From: Rhizobium sp. CCGE531
GTDB lineage: Bacteria > Pseudomonadota > Alphaproteobacteria > Rhizobiales > Rhizobiaceae
Assembly: GCF_003627795.1 (NCBI RefSeq)
Contig: NZ_CP032684.1
Coordinates: forward strand, 1,713,001 to 1,777,000
Reading direction: 5' to 3'
DNA: 64,000 bases
The first letter of the stretch is position 1. Each line of letters opens with the position of its first letter. The notes beneath the pieces were generated by a model. It did not search any database. It saw only the letters and a program-made list of their open reading frames with translations, and was not told where the DNA came from. A program made the position numbers and the translations under genes. Positions 18,149 through 26,387 of the stretch are shown in pieces.

Positions 18149-18322
18149 TCAGATCAAACGCAATGCGCGGAAGCTGACATGACCGTTCTTGCCAATGATA
18201 ACATGGTCGTGAACGGTGATGCCCAAGGGCTTGGCAGTGTCGATAATCGTCTTGGTCATATCGATATCGGCGCGAGACGGCGTCGGATCTCCCGACGGGT
18301 GGTTGTGCAGCAGTCTAGCCAC
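18149..18322 (-). pseudogene. radC: Truncated radC (C-terminal JAB/MPN remnant)
   Basis: The minus strand encodes a 57-residue stretch with the JAB-domain motif [15 protein letters not shown], followed by [16 protein letters not shown] and ending [13 protein letters not shown]. These are the last third of RadC. Upstream of about 18310-18322 the frame continues into unrelated sequence with no RadC N-terminus, so the gene is broken here. The breakpoint coincides with the change from core genes to the mobile-element genes. Confidence 0.8.
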
Positions 18323-18733
18323 CTTAAATATGATTGTATTTTCAGTTACTTATCGGAGTAGGCGAGAAAAGTGGGGTATAGGAGTGGTGCCTGTAGCCAC
18401 TGACGGAACGTGATCATCCCGCTCGGTCCCGCATAACCGTCCCAAGACTCGCACGCTCATTATTGGTCATCATTTGCCGTCCGTCAATTCGCGCTCCACG
18501 GCGTGATGTAGGTCGAATATCCGCGGCACAGCCGCGCTTTCGCCGAGTCACCAATTCCTAGCGGACTCACTTTGGCCAACGATCGCGAGGTGGATTGGCC
18601 TATTTCGGATATCCGCAGGACGGCGAATAAGGCCAGGGGACCGTTTTGGAAGTCCGCGCGCGTGTCAGATGATTACTGTGGGATGGTGTTCAGGATATTG
18701 AGGTCTGTGGTCGAGGCAGTCGAGACAGCTGCC
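18323..18733. other. Junction region of the inserted element
   Basis: About 410 bp with no supportable gene. Short open frames here have no recognisable protein content. No integrase gene or clear direct-repeat attachment site was found. Confidence 0.4.
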
Positions 18734-18940
18734 TTAGTCACTCGCGCCAATGCCATGCGTGCTGTTACAGGCCACTATGTGGTTCCTGTCCCATTCCTCT
18801 AAGGCTTGCCTTGGATAAAGCACGGCTTTTCCGATCTTCAGAAATGGGGGGCCCACTCGCATAGCACGCCAGTTCCGCAACGTGCCCACGCTTATCGCTT
18901 CCCGATACCGCTCGGCGACCTCTTCGGCGGTTAGGTACAT
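18734..18940 (-). CDS. AlpA/excisionase-like helix-turn-helix protein
   Basis: This 68-residue DNA-binding protein begins MYLTAEEVAERYREA, the wHTH excisionase layout in which LTAEEVAERY forms the first helix, then SVGTLRNWRAMRVGPPFLKIGK leads to the wing VLYPRQALEEW. ATG 18940 is preceded by GGAAGGA; an in-frame ATG at 19015 lacks such a site. Similar genes sit at the left of integrative elements, where they control excision or the first operon. Confidence 0.75.
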   Translation of the reverse strand: MYLTAEEVAERYREAISVGTLRNWRAMRVGPPFLKIGKAVLYPRQALEEWDRNHIVACNSTHGIGASD

Positions 18941-19208
18941 GGGTCCTTCCACTACAGCGACTCCAACTAAGGGTTCAAGGCCACCCGTACCAACCGTGGC
19001 CATAAAGTCCGACATCAGCAGAGAATTGAACCAAAGCGGTGTTCAGAGGAATGCGAATTTCCGGGGGTTTTGGTGACTGTGCGCGTAGGACTTCCGGTCG
19101 CGTGCGGCATTCTCGCGCTTCATCGTAGGCTCACGACCCCGTATCGCTGGTTTCAGGCCGTGCGGGATTAATATTCAACAAGGCAGATTCGAAAGGTCGC
19201 AGCATCAC

Positions 19209-19437
19209 AGGGGGAGCCAAGGGGTCTTCCCCCTTGCTCCCCTGCAAACACCGCCTGCGCATGGCAGGGCCGCCGGCTCGCAAGCCGGTACGGTCACAAC
19301 TACCTCCGAGAATCTCGATCCGACCCGCTCGGCCTGGCAGCCCGGCGATGCTCGCCGGCATTTGCCCCCTCCATCCCCGCGCGCTCACGCGCCCCCGGGA
19401 GGCATGTCGGGGACATGCCTCCGGCATTGACCAAGGA
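19209..19437 (+). promoter_or_regulatory. Structured leader A, duplicated upstream of parB-like gene
   Basis: This leader is about 230 bp and closely similar to the one at 24311-24538. Shared blocks are GGGGAGCCAAGGG ... CCCTTGCTCCCC, CCGCCTGCGCATGGCAGG, TGCTCGCCGGCATTTGCCCC, CGCGCGCTC and a terminal hairpin (GGAGGCATGTC, loop GGG, GACATGCCTCC at 19399-19423). Several segments can fold. It ends 14 nt before the ATG of the ParB-like gene. No known riboswitch class is recognised; it could be a cis-regulatory RNA or a protein-binding leader. Confidence 0.6.
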
Positions 19438-19450
19438 AAGGATTGGAACA

Positions 19451-21685
19451 ATGGCAAGGACAGCAAAGAAGGCGAAAGCCGCCGCGATTGCGATGGAAGA
19501 AAACACGGCTGCGGACGAAAACCTTCGCAGCATCGGGCAGGAGACGGGGGATATCGTGGCGATGCTACCCGCCCCTGAAGATACCGGGGCGGCGGCAGGG
19601 CAAACCGCGACCGCTCTTGCAAGCGGCGGGGAAATCCTGATCCCGCTCGACAAGCTCAAAAAGTCGCCCCGCAACGCGCGGAAAACCCCTCACAGCAATG
19701 ACACGATCGAAACTTATGCGGCGAGCATCGGCGCCAAGGGTATTTTGCAAAATCTTGTGGTCGAACCGGAACTGGAGGCGGATGGCGAGCCAACCGGCTT
19801 CTACTTCGTGACCATCGGCGAAGGCCGCAGGCTGGCACAATTGGTGCGAGCCAAGCGTGGGGAGATCAGCGAAAGCGAACCGGTCCGCTGTGTCATCGAT
19901 ACGGCCAACGACCCGTTCGAAATCAGCCTGGACGAGAACGTCACGCGCACCGATATGCATCCTGCTGACCAGTTCGAAGCCTTCCGTGAGCTCGCGGAGA
20001 ACCGGGGATGGGGAGCGGAGGAAATCGCCGCCCGGTTCGGCGTGACCGCCCATGTCGTCAAGCAGCGGTTGCGGCTTGGAGCGGTGAGCCCGAAGCTGAT
20101 GCAGTTCTATCACGATGGCAGCCTCAACCTTGACCAGTTGATGGCGTTTACAGTGTCGGACGACCATAGTCGTCAAGAGCAGGTCCATGACAGCCTTGGC
20201 TACAATCGCGAAGCCTACATCATCCGCCGCGAGCTTACGCGTTTCCATGTATCGGCAAGTGATCGCAAGGCGATCTTCATCGGGGCCAAAGACTATGCCG
20301 AGGCGGGCGGCACGATCTTTCGCGACCTCTTTACCGAGGATCGCGGCGGCTACTTCGAGGACGCGGCGCTGCTGGATCGGCTTGTTCTCGAAAAGCTGCA
20401 AAGCACCGCCGCCGAGCTACCGGCGACGGAGGGTTGGAAGTGGGCAGAAGCGTTCATCGACTATCCGCACGCCCACGGATTTCGCCGCTCCTATCCGCAG
20501 CCGGTCGAGCTTTCGCCGGAAGACCTCGCGTCCCGGGATGCCGCACAGGAAGAGTTTGACCGGTTGACGGCGGAATGGGAAGCCACCGAAGAGGACTTGC
20601 CGCCCGATGTCGATCAGCGCTTTGCCGAGCTTGAAGCGGAGATTGAGCGCGTTGACGCCCTGCGCCATGCCTACGATCCCGAGGACATTGCCGGCGGCGG
20701 CGCGTTCGTGTCGCTCAACTACGATGGCACGGCCCGCATCGAACGCGGCTTCATCAGGCCCGACGATGAGAGGCGGAAGCCGGATGCGGATACCATGGAC
20801 GATGGCGAAACCATCATCGACGGCGTGCGTGTCAACGCTGACGGCGAGGTTATCGATGATGGAGAAGGGCAGGGCGATGACCCGTCTTCCGGTTCCGGCA
20901 ATCAGCCGCCAGAGGAAGAGGAAGGCGATGCGGCGCAGCCGGTTTCCGACATTCTGACCCGTGACCTGACCGCGCACCGGACGTTGGGGCTTCAGCTTGC
21001 TCTTGGCGAGCAGCCTGAAATAACCCTGATCGCCGTCACCCATGCTCTCGCCGCGCAGACCTTTTATCGCGGCGCGGAAGCTCACGCCCTCGAAATCCGC
21101 CCGACGAGCCCAGCGCTGTCCAGCCATGCAGACGGCATCGAGGACACGGCGGCGGCGAAAATGCTGGCGGATCGCCATACAGGTTGGGCGACGGACATGC
21201 CGCGCGACGTGGCCGATCTGTGGGGCTTCATTGCCGGACTTGATCACGTGAGCGTCATGGCGCTCTTCGCCCATTGCGCGTCAATGACGGTCAACGCCGT
21301 CAAATTGCCATGGGAGCAGCGCCCGCGCACGCAGCGCTCTGCGGACCGGCTGGCAACGGCGCTTCGATTGGACATGAGCCAGCATTGGAGGCCGACCGTT
21401 CGCACCTATCTCGGGCGTGTCACCAAGGCTCATATCCTCGCCGCCGTTAGGGAAGCCTGCGGCAACGAAGCGGCGGAGCGCATCGCGGATATGAAGAAGG
21501 CGCCGATGGCGGAGGCCGCCGAGCAGCTTCTCGGGCAAACCGAGTGGTTGCCGAAGCTCCTGCGCAGTGAGCGACCCGCTTCGGTGTCGCCAGAAGAAGG
21601 ACCGGACGAAGGCTTGGAGGCCTTCGACACGGAAGAAGACGTTCCACATGCTGGAGAGATCGTCTTCCCGGAAGCCGCCGAGTAA
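19451..21685 (+). CDS. Large ParB/RepB/Spo0J-family protein of integrative elements
   Basis: This is a 744-residue protein, much longer than a segregation ParB (about 300). Residues about 60-165 form the ParB/Srx domain (PLDKLKKSPRNARKTP, GEGRRLAQLVRAK, ENVTRTDMHP), then an HTH (AEEIAARFGVTAHVVKQRL) near 195-220. The remaining 500 residues are acidic and element-specific, including a DDGE-rich linker and a C-terminal domain. Members accompany DUF736 and DUF932 genes in Rhizobiales ICEs and plasmids. ATG 19451 follows AAGGAAAGGATTGG. A strong hairpin at 21693 closes the unit. Role: maintenance or regulation of the element, inferred. Confidence 0.85.
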   Translation: MARTAKKAKAAAIAMEENTAADENLRSIGQETGDIVAMLPAPEDTGAAAGQTATALASGGEILIPLDKLKKSPRNARKTPHSNDTIETYAASIGAKGILQNLVVEPELEADGEPTGFYFVTIGEGRRLAQLVRAKRGEISESEPVRCVIDTANDPFEISLDENVTRTDMHPADQFEAFRELAENRGWGAEEIAARFGVTAHVVKQRLRLGAVSPKLMQFYHDGSLNLDQLMAFTVSDDHSRQEQVHDSLGYNREAYIIRRELTRFHVSASDRKAIFIGAKDYAEAGGTIFRDLFTEDRGGYFEDAALLDRLVLEKLQSTAAELPATEGWKWAEAFIDYPHAHGFRRSYPQPVELSPEDLASRDAAQEEFDRLTAEWEATEEDLPPDVDQRFAELEAEIERVDALRHAYDPEDIAGGGAFVSLNYDGTARIERGFIRPDDERRKPDADTMDDGETIIDGVRVNADGEVIDDGEGQGDDPSSGSGNQPPEEEEGDAAQPVSDILTRDLTAHRTLGLQLALGEQPEITLIAVTHALAAQTFYRGAEAHALEIRPTSPALSSHADGIEDTAAAKMLADRHTGWATDMPRDVADLWGFIAGLDHVSVMALFAHCASMTVNAVKLPWEQRPRTQRSADRLATALRLDMSQHWRPTVRTYLGRVTKAHILAAVREACGNEAAERIADMKKAPMAEAAEQLLGQTEWLPKLLRSERPASVSPEEGPDEGLEAFDTEEDVPHAGEIVFPEAAE

Positions 21686-21692
21686 GCGAGTT

Positions 21693-21716
21693 GGCCGGAG
21701 CGGCAACGCTCCGGCC
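21693..21716 (+). terminator. Hairpin after the ParB-like gene
   Basis: A perfect 10-bp stem GGCCGGAGCG / CGCTCCGGCC with a GCAA tetraloop, followed by TCTT. It lies 7 bp beyond the stop codon and probably terminates or stabilises the transcript. Confidence 0.7.
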
Positions 21717-21847
21717 TCTTCCCGCCAACTGAGAAAATTCGCGGCCGCGCCATAGGGCGCGGCCGTGACCTCGACGCAAACATGGGCATCATGCCACCAG
21801 ACCTTGGAACACAATGAACAGGACGGAAGGATCCTTGTAGGGAAGGA

Positions 21848-22258
21848 ATGCCGCTCATGACACCGGTGATCCTGATGGCCGTAGCACTCCTTCTCGGGTT
21901 GTGTGTTCTGGCCTTTAGGCTCGCGGCCTATGCCCTGCCTCTCATGGCCGGGCTTGCAGCGGGCCGGTTGGCGATCGCTTGCGGCGCGCCCATTGCCATT
22001 GTGGCGGTCTTCGGGCTGGTGGCTGCGGTTTCATCGTTTTCGGCACTCGTCTATCTGCAAGCTATCCAGCGGCATCCTGCGGCAAGACTGGCCGTCGCCG
22101 TGATCTACGCAACCCCTGCCGCCGTCGCAGGCTATGCCCTGATGTTCGGCGTCCTCAATGGCGTCCAGATGGAGGGCTTCATCCGGCAATGTCTTTGCCT
22201 AGCAGGCGGTGGATTTGTGGCTGTTTCAGCCATCTCTCGGCTAACGGCATGGCGTTGA
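21848..22258 (+). CDS. Small multi-pass membrane protein of the element
   Basis: This 136-residue hydrophobic protein has about four transmembrane segments (VILMAVALLLGLCVLAFRL; LPLMAGLAAGRLAIACG; IVAVFGLVAAVSSFSAL; AVIYATPAAVAGYALMF). GGGAAGGA precedes ATG 21848. Proteins of this type recur in the same place in Rhizobiales elements, but no function is known. Confidence 0.65.
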   Translation: MPLMTPVILMAVALLLGLCVLAFRLAAYALPLMAGLAAGRLAIACGAPIAIVAVFGLVAAVSSFSALVYLQAIQRHPAARLAVAVIYATPAAVAGYALMFGVLNGVQMEGFIRQCLCLAGGGFVAVSAISRLTAWR

Positions 22259-22364
22259 GCGCGCGGCTTTGGCCGCACAAACCTTGCACGATTCACAGTA
22301 TTGCGCGGTTTGCAGAAGGTGCGACTGTGGCGGCTTCCATCTGTCGACAAACAAGGAGTAGCCG

Positions 22365-22658
22365 ATGGCACAGCAACAGACTTTGGAATTCTATAGTTAT
22401 TCAATGATTTCCCGTCGGGAAGAGCCGCGTTGGAAGGAAACCGGCATTCGGTCCGAATATTTTGCCGATCTGGACGAGGCAAGGGCCGCCGTCATTAGTA
22501 TGCGTGAAGAATTGGCGGAGGATCACGATGATGTCGACGCCTACCGACTGGAACGGATCCGAACCGCCCCCTTGACGAAAGAAAATTTGCTGATCCTGCT
22601 CAATCAAGGCATGGGGGCGTTCCTCACAGGCTACGAAGTCGTGGAGACGGTTGGCTAG
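22365..22658 (+). CDS. Hypothetical 97-residue acidic protein
   Basis: This is a small soluble protein with no recognised domain. It is rich in Glu/Asp (SMREELAEDHDDVDAYRLER) and has coding-like composition. An AAGGAG ribosome-binding site lies 8 nt before ATG 22365. It may be element-specific. Confidence 0.6.
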   Translation: MAQQQTLEFYSYSMISRREEPRWKETGIRSEYFADLDEARAAVISMREELAEDHDDVDAYRLERIRTAPLTKENLLILLNQGMGAFLTGYEVVETVG

Positions 22659-23320
22659 CAGCGACGTGGCTGCCGTGCCGGTCGCGCCTGCCGTGCGCGG
22701 CCGGTGGATGTCCTCACTCGCAATGACGCAGAGCGTCACCGGGCTGAACGACAGCCCGGTGCTTGTGTCCGATCCACCCATCGAAGGTCGACGACGACAG
22801 GTGGATCTTCCAGCTTGGCAACGAGGTAGGAATGGACCCTGGTAACGGTCCCGTATCCTCTGACAGTTCATCCGCAGTCACACCGAGAACAGCAAAAGTC
22901 CGGTCCGTCATGCGTGCTCTCCTCAATCGGCGGAAGGCACTTAGAAGCCGTGAGATTAAGCCGTGTTGCGGCCGAGCCCGAGAAACCTCTGACCGAGAGA
23001 ACTGAATGCTCCGATGGTAGCCATGATGCGGCTGCCCTCGTTTCACTGACAACGATCACGCCCAACGCGAACTCGATTGATCTGGTCTGACCGAAGACCG
23101 GCAGCGCAATCGCCACCTCGATCTCAAGTCCGCAACGTCCGCCATCCGCTTTTTTCCGCCGCCGGCCTGGCCGGCTTTGCATCGCGAATTCAAAAAAACG
23201 GCTCTCGGCCGTCCGCCATTTCATTTCCGGCCATGCTGGTGCGGCCCGATCGTCCCCGGTCCAACGACCGTCATCGAGATCGCGACGGGCGCGGTCCGAT
23301 CAGCAAAAGGACATCGCATC
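22659..23320. other. 660-bp non-coding region before the first DUF736 gene
   Basis: No supportable gene was seen. Two tandem hairpins occur at 22725-22737 (GACGC, loop AGA, GCGTC) and 22738-22760 (ACCGGGCT, loop of 7, AGCCCGGT). The rest lacks recognised motifs and may hold a long leader or decayed genes. Confidence 0.4.
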
Positions 23321-23635
23321 ATGGCTACCATTGGCACCTTCAACCGCTCCGAAACCGGCGAAATCTCTGGCTCCGTCAAGACCCTCACCCTCAACGTCAA
23401 GTCCGTGAAGTTCGTGCCCGCCGAGGGCGACACCGAAAACGGTCCGGACTACCGCGTGCTCGCAGCAGCCGTCGAATTCGGGGCGGCGTGGAAGAAGCAG
23501 TCCGACAAGGGCAATTCCTACCTCTCCGTCAAGCTGGACGATCCGAGCTTCGCCGCCCCGATCTACGCCAGCCTGGTCGAAACCGAAAGCAACGAACTGG
23601 CGCTCATCTGGTCACGCCGCCGCGCCGCAAGCTGA
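23321..23635 (+). CDS. DUF736 family protein (first copy)
   Basis: This 104-residue DUF736 protein begins MATIGTFNRSETGEISGSV and has LNVKSVKFVPAEG, NGPDYRVLAA and the C-terminal KLDDPSFAAPIYASL. DUF736 genes are a hallmark of Rhizobiales ICEs, conjugative plasmids and some phage-like elements; the biochemical role is unknown. The paralogue at 30289-30615 is about half identical by eye. ATG 23321 follows AAAAGGACATCG. Confidence 0.85.
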   Translation: MATIGTFNRSETGEISGSVKTLTLNVKSVKFVPAEGDTENGPDYRVLAAAVEFGAAWKKQSDKGNSYLSVKLDDPSFAAPIYASLVETESNELALIWSRRRAAS

Positions 23636-23642
23636 GTAATGC

Positions 23643-23670
23643 GACAGGGCCCCGCTGGCGGGGCCCTGTC
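23643..23670 (+). terminator. Hairpin after the first DUF736 gene
   Basis: A perfect 13-bp stem GACAGGGCCCCGC / GCGGGGCCCTGTC with a 2-nt loop, 7 bp beyond the stop. It lacks a T tract. Confidence 0.65.
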
Positions 23671-23754
23671 GGCGCTTGGCCGCTTTGCTAGCAAGAGCCA
23701 ACACTCGCCGCTCTACAAGACAGGATCGATCGGTAACTGCTACGAAGCGGCCGC

Positions 23755-24042
23755 TTAGATTGCGGGAACCTTTGGAATATAGCCGAGCCTCTTCAACAAT
23801 GAATTGAGCACATACATTTGCGCATGCATCTCCATTGCCGCTTCAATATAGGCGAGATGCTGAGCGCCACCGCTCGCCTTGCCCGCCTGGACCTCGTGAG
23901 GCAACAGTTCCCAAAGCTGCTGGGCCTTTTCCAGGCGGTGTCTGTGGGAGCGGATGGCATCGACCGTAAGAGCCTGCAAATCCATGCTCGGAAGTCCTGC
24001 AGTCAATCCCACAATTGCTGGGATATCCAATGATCTTTGCAT
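23755..24042 (-). CDS. traM: TraM-like quorum-sensing anti-activator
   Basis: This 95-residue protein resembles Agrobacterium TraM, which binds and inactivates the quorum-sensing activator TraR and so delays conjugation. Aligned features by eye are IVGLTAGLPSMDLQALTVD, AIRSHRHRLEKAQQLWELLP, SGGAQHLAYIEAAMEMHAQM and LGYIPKV at the end; in TraM the corresponding stretches read IGLTRGLPPADLETLTIDAIR and PQHLRYIEASIEMHAQM. The gene is minus strand in an otherwise plus-strand element. No traR or traI is visible in the window, so the partner must be elsewhere or lost. Confidence 0.8.
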   Translation of the reverse strand: MQRSLDIPAIVGLTAGLPSMDLQALTVDAIRSHRHRLEKAQQLWELLPHEVQAGKASGGAQHLAYIEAAMEMHAQMYVLNSLLKRLGYIPKVPAI

Positions 24043-24310
24043 TCTAAAGTCTCCGAAATGCTCTTCTGTCAGTCAGTTTCCTCTAAGCTGACCCCCGGCA
24101 TTCAACAGGCAAATTCTTCAGAGCGCAAAGTGCAGATTTGCACCTCCGGGCAGGGAAACATGGCCAAAGCCCCGATTGCGTCGCTTTCCAAGCCTCGCCC
24201 GGGCCGCTTCTAACAACAGCGCCTACACACTCCATTCTCGTTTTCCGGGCACTTCCGGTCGAGCGCAGCCCAAGCGTCCTTCGGACGCCGACAGAAAACC
24301 CACCATTTGA

Positions 24311-24538
24311 GTAGGGGAGCCAAGGGAGACTTTCCCCCTTGCTCCCCGCAAACGCCGCCTGCGCATGGCAGGCCCGCCGGTTCGCAGGACTGATCACAGC
24401 AATCACCACCCAATTTCTCCATCTGGTCCCGCTCACGCTGGCAGCCCGGCCGTGCTCGCCGGCATTTGCCCCCTCCATCCCCGCGCGCTCGCGCGCCCCC
24501 GGGAAGCATGTCGAGGGACATGCCTCCGGCATCCAAGG
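24311..24538 (+). promoter_or_regulatory. Structured leader B, duplicated upstream of the DUF932 gene
   Basis: This is the second copy of the leader seen before the ParB-like gene. It shares GGGGAGCCAAGGG, CCCCCTTGCTCCCC, CGCCTGCGCATGGCAGG, TGCTCGCCGGCATTTGCCCC, CCATCCCCGCGCGCTC and GGGACATGCCTCCGGCAT. The middle (about 24385-24440) diverges, which suggests that the flanking blocks are under selection. It ends 16 nt before the ATG of the DUF932 gene. Confidence 0.6.
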
Positions 24539-24554
24539 GAAAAGGAGCAAGGAC

Positions 24555-25748
24555 ATGAACATCATCAATAGCAGCCAGAACAGCCAGCAGGTCAGCGGAG
24601 GTTTTCGCGTGGACATTTCGCGCGGCGAGCGCGTCGGACGCGTCTCATCGGAATGGTTTTCGCGGCCGGACGACGAGCGTTTTCTGTCGCTGACGGAGCT
24701 TTACGACGCAGTGAAGGCGCGAGCGGATCGTGCGACGGCGCGGACCGTGGAAAGTCGTGCGGTGCGCGTCGAGGCCAGCCGCGACAACGCCGAGCGGCTT
24801 TCGCTGATCGTTCCCGGTCAGGATCAACCAATTGCACCGACACATTGGAGCTTTGGCCAGCTTTGCAGCATCGTCGGTGCACCGGCGACTTATATGCGCC
24901 AGCTTCCCGCGCCGCTAGCAGCCATCAACCTACAGCACGGCCTGCTTTCGCATCAGGCTGAACTCGTGAAAACCTATGAGGCGGATGAAGGCCGAATCGA
25001 GCTTCGGGCGGTGACGGGTCCGGATTACGGCCGCATTCATGATTGGAGATTGGTGGAAGCCGTGATGAAAATCGCGGGCGATGGCGTCGGCGATACGATG
25101 TGGAAGGTGCCGGGCGTGCTGGATTGGGCGACCATGACGCACAACCCTTTCGTTGACGTGACGAAGGACACTACCACACTCTACGCCAGCGACCGCGACG
25201 TTTTTCTGTTCTTGGTGGACGACACCCATCCAATTGAGGCCGGACGCCTGCCGAGCGGAGAGCCGGATTTGTACTTCCGGGGCTTTTATGCGTGGAACAG
25301 CGAAGTCGGCAGCAAGACCCTTGGGATTGCGAGCTTCTACCTGCGCGCCGTTTGCATGAATCGCAATTTGTGGGGCTGCGAGAATTTCGAGGAAATCACT
25401 ATTCGGCATTCCAAGTTTGCGGCCCAGCGCTTTGCCCATGAGGCCGCACCCGCTTTGACGGGCTTCGCCAATTCGTCCCCCGCGCCCTTCGTTGCCGGCA
25501 TCAAAGCAGCAAGGGAGCGGATCGTTGCCCGCAGCGATGAGGATCGCCAGACGTTCCTTCGCAAGCGAGGCTTCAGCAAGGCGGAGACGGGAAAGATCAT
25601 CGATGCCGTGTTGCAAGAGGAAGGCCGCCCGCCGGAAAGCATCTTCGATTTCGTGCAGGGAATGACGGCGCATGCCCGCACCAAATCGCATCAGGACACG
25701 CGGCTTGATCTGGAGGTGAAGGCTAAGAGCTTGCTCGAGCGGGCGTAA
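24555..25748 (+). CDS. DUF932 (phage/plasmid-like) protein
   Basis: This 397-residue DUF932 protein is typical of phages, plasmids and ICEs. Recognisable stretches include WSFGQLCSIVGAPATYMRQLP (about residues 100-120), GPDYGRIHDWRLVEAVMK, GFYAWNSEVGSKTLGIASF and CMNRNLWGCENFEEI. The function is unproven. ATG 24555 follows AAGGAGCAAGGAC. It has the duplicated leader upstream and a strong hairpin downstream, so it is probably monocistronic. Confidence 0.85.
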   Translation: MNIINSSQNSQQVSGGFRVDISRGERVGRVSSEWFSRPDDERFLSLTELYDAVKARADRATARTVESRAVRVEASRDNAERLSLIVPGQDQPIAPTHWSFGQLCSIVGAPATYMRQLPAPLAAINLQHGLLSHQAELVKTYEADEGRIELRAVTGPDYGRIHDWRLVEAVMKIAGDGVGDTMWKVPGVLDWATMTHNPFVDVTKDTTTLYASDRDVFLFLVDDTHPIEAGRLPSGEPDLYFRGFYAWNSEVGSKTLGIASFYLRAVCMNRNLWGCENFEEITIRHSKFAAQRFAHEAAPALTGFANSSPAPFVAGIKAARERIVARSDEDRQTFLRKRGFSKAETGKIIDAVLQEEGRPPESIFDFVQGMTAHARTKSHQDTRLDLEVKAKSLLERA

Positions 25749-25755
25749 TGACATT

Positions 25756-25790
25756 GGGACCGGAAGCGGGCAAATCACGCTTCCGGTCCC
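25756..25790 (+). terminator. Hairpin after the DUF932 gene
   Basis: A perfect 13-bp stem GGGACCGGAAGCG / CGCTTCCGGTCCC with a 9-nt loop, just after the stop. It has no T tract. Confidence 0.65.
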
Positions 25791-25967
25791 CGGCCCGCCA
25801 CACGTCAAGTCTGGGTATTCGAGAACCTGACGGATTCGTCCGGTACCGGGAACCCCCAATAACGGTATAGCGCCATGCCGATTTGGCGCGCGGGCTCGCC
25901 GGGCTTGCGCCCGGCTCGCGTTTTCGACCCACAAACTTTCCGAATAGACGACTGGCCACGGCGACGA

Positions 25968-26002
25968 ATACCTAATATATTGGGTGGTAGTATATTAGGT
26001 AT
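25968..26002. promoter_or_regulatory. Perfect 12-bp inverted repeat upstream of the XRE gene
   Basis: ATACCTAATATA and TATATTAGGTAT are exact inverted repeats separated by 11 bp (TTGGGTGGTAG). The right arm ends 17 bp before the ATG of the XRE regulator. The AT-rich arms stand out in a GC-rich region, which is consistent with a promoter overlapped by an operator for self-repression. Confidence 0.7.
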
Positions 26003-26019
26003 CCAGCGACTCCTCGCCA

Positions 26020-26232
26020 ATGAGCCTGAGGGAGAGAGTCGCCAGAAACCTGCGTCGCGTAAGACAGGAGAAATCCATGTCGCAGGAAGAGCTTGCCCAT
26101 CGTGCCCACATCAATCGCAACTATGTCGGCATGCTCGAACGCGAAGAGTTCGCGGCCTCGGTCGACATGCTCGACAAGCTCGCACTTGCGCTGGGGATCG
26201 ATCCGATCGAATTCCTCCGCAACGAGGACTAA
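26020..26232 (+). CDS. Small XRE-family regulator
   Basis: This is a 70-residue single HTH_3 domain protein: MSLRERVARNLRRVRQEKSM, then SQEELAHRAHINRNYVGMLER (helices 2-3) and DMLDKLALALGIDPIEFL. It consists of little more than the DNA-binding domain. The perfect inverted repeat just upstream is the likely operator. Such regulators commonly silence transfer operons of integrative elements. Confidence 0.85.
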   Translation: MSLRERVARNLRRVRQEKSMSQEELAHRAHINRNYVGMLEREEFAASVDMLDKLALALGIDPIEFLRNED

Positions 26233-26387
26233 TGCCCGCCAAGTTTCTTCTCCAAACCGATCAACGTCACGTCATGAGCTACCCCTAATGTGGGCTTGCT
26301 GCAACGTCATGCTTGTGAAACTCTTGACGCAGGTCGATGGGGCCAGCACCAAAACAAACCGGGCGCCCGCATGGTGAGGATCGATCC

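Noticed and set aside
18572..18802. 76-codon plus-strand frame left of the parB-like gene
   Set aside because: It overlaps the AlpA-like gene on the other strand and has no recognised domain.
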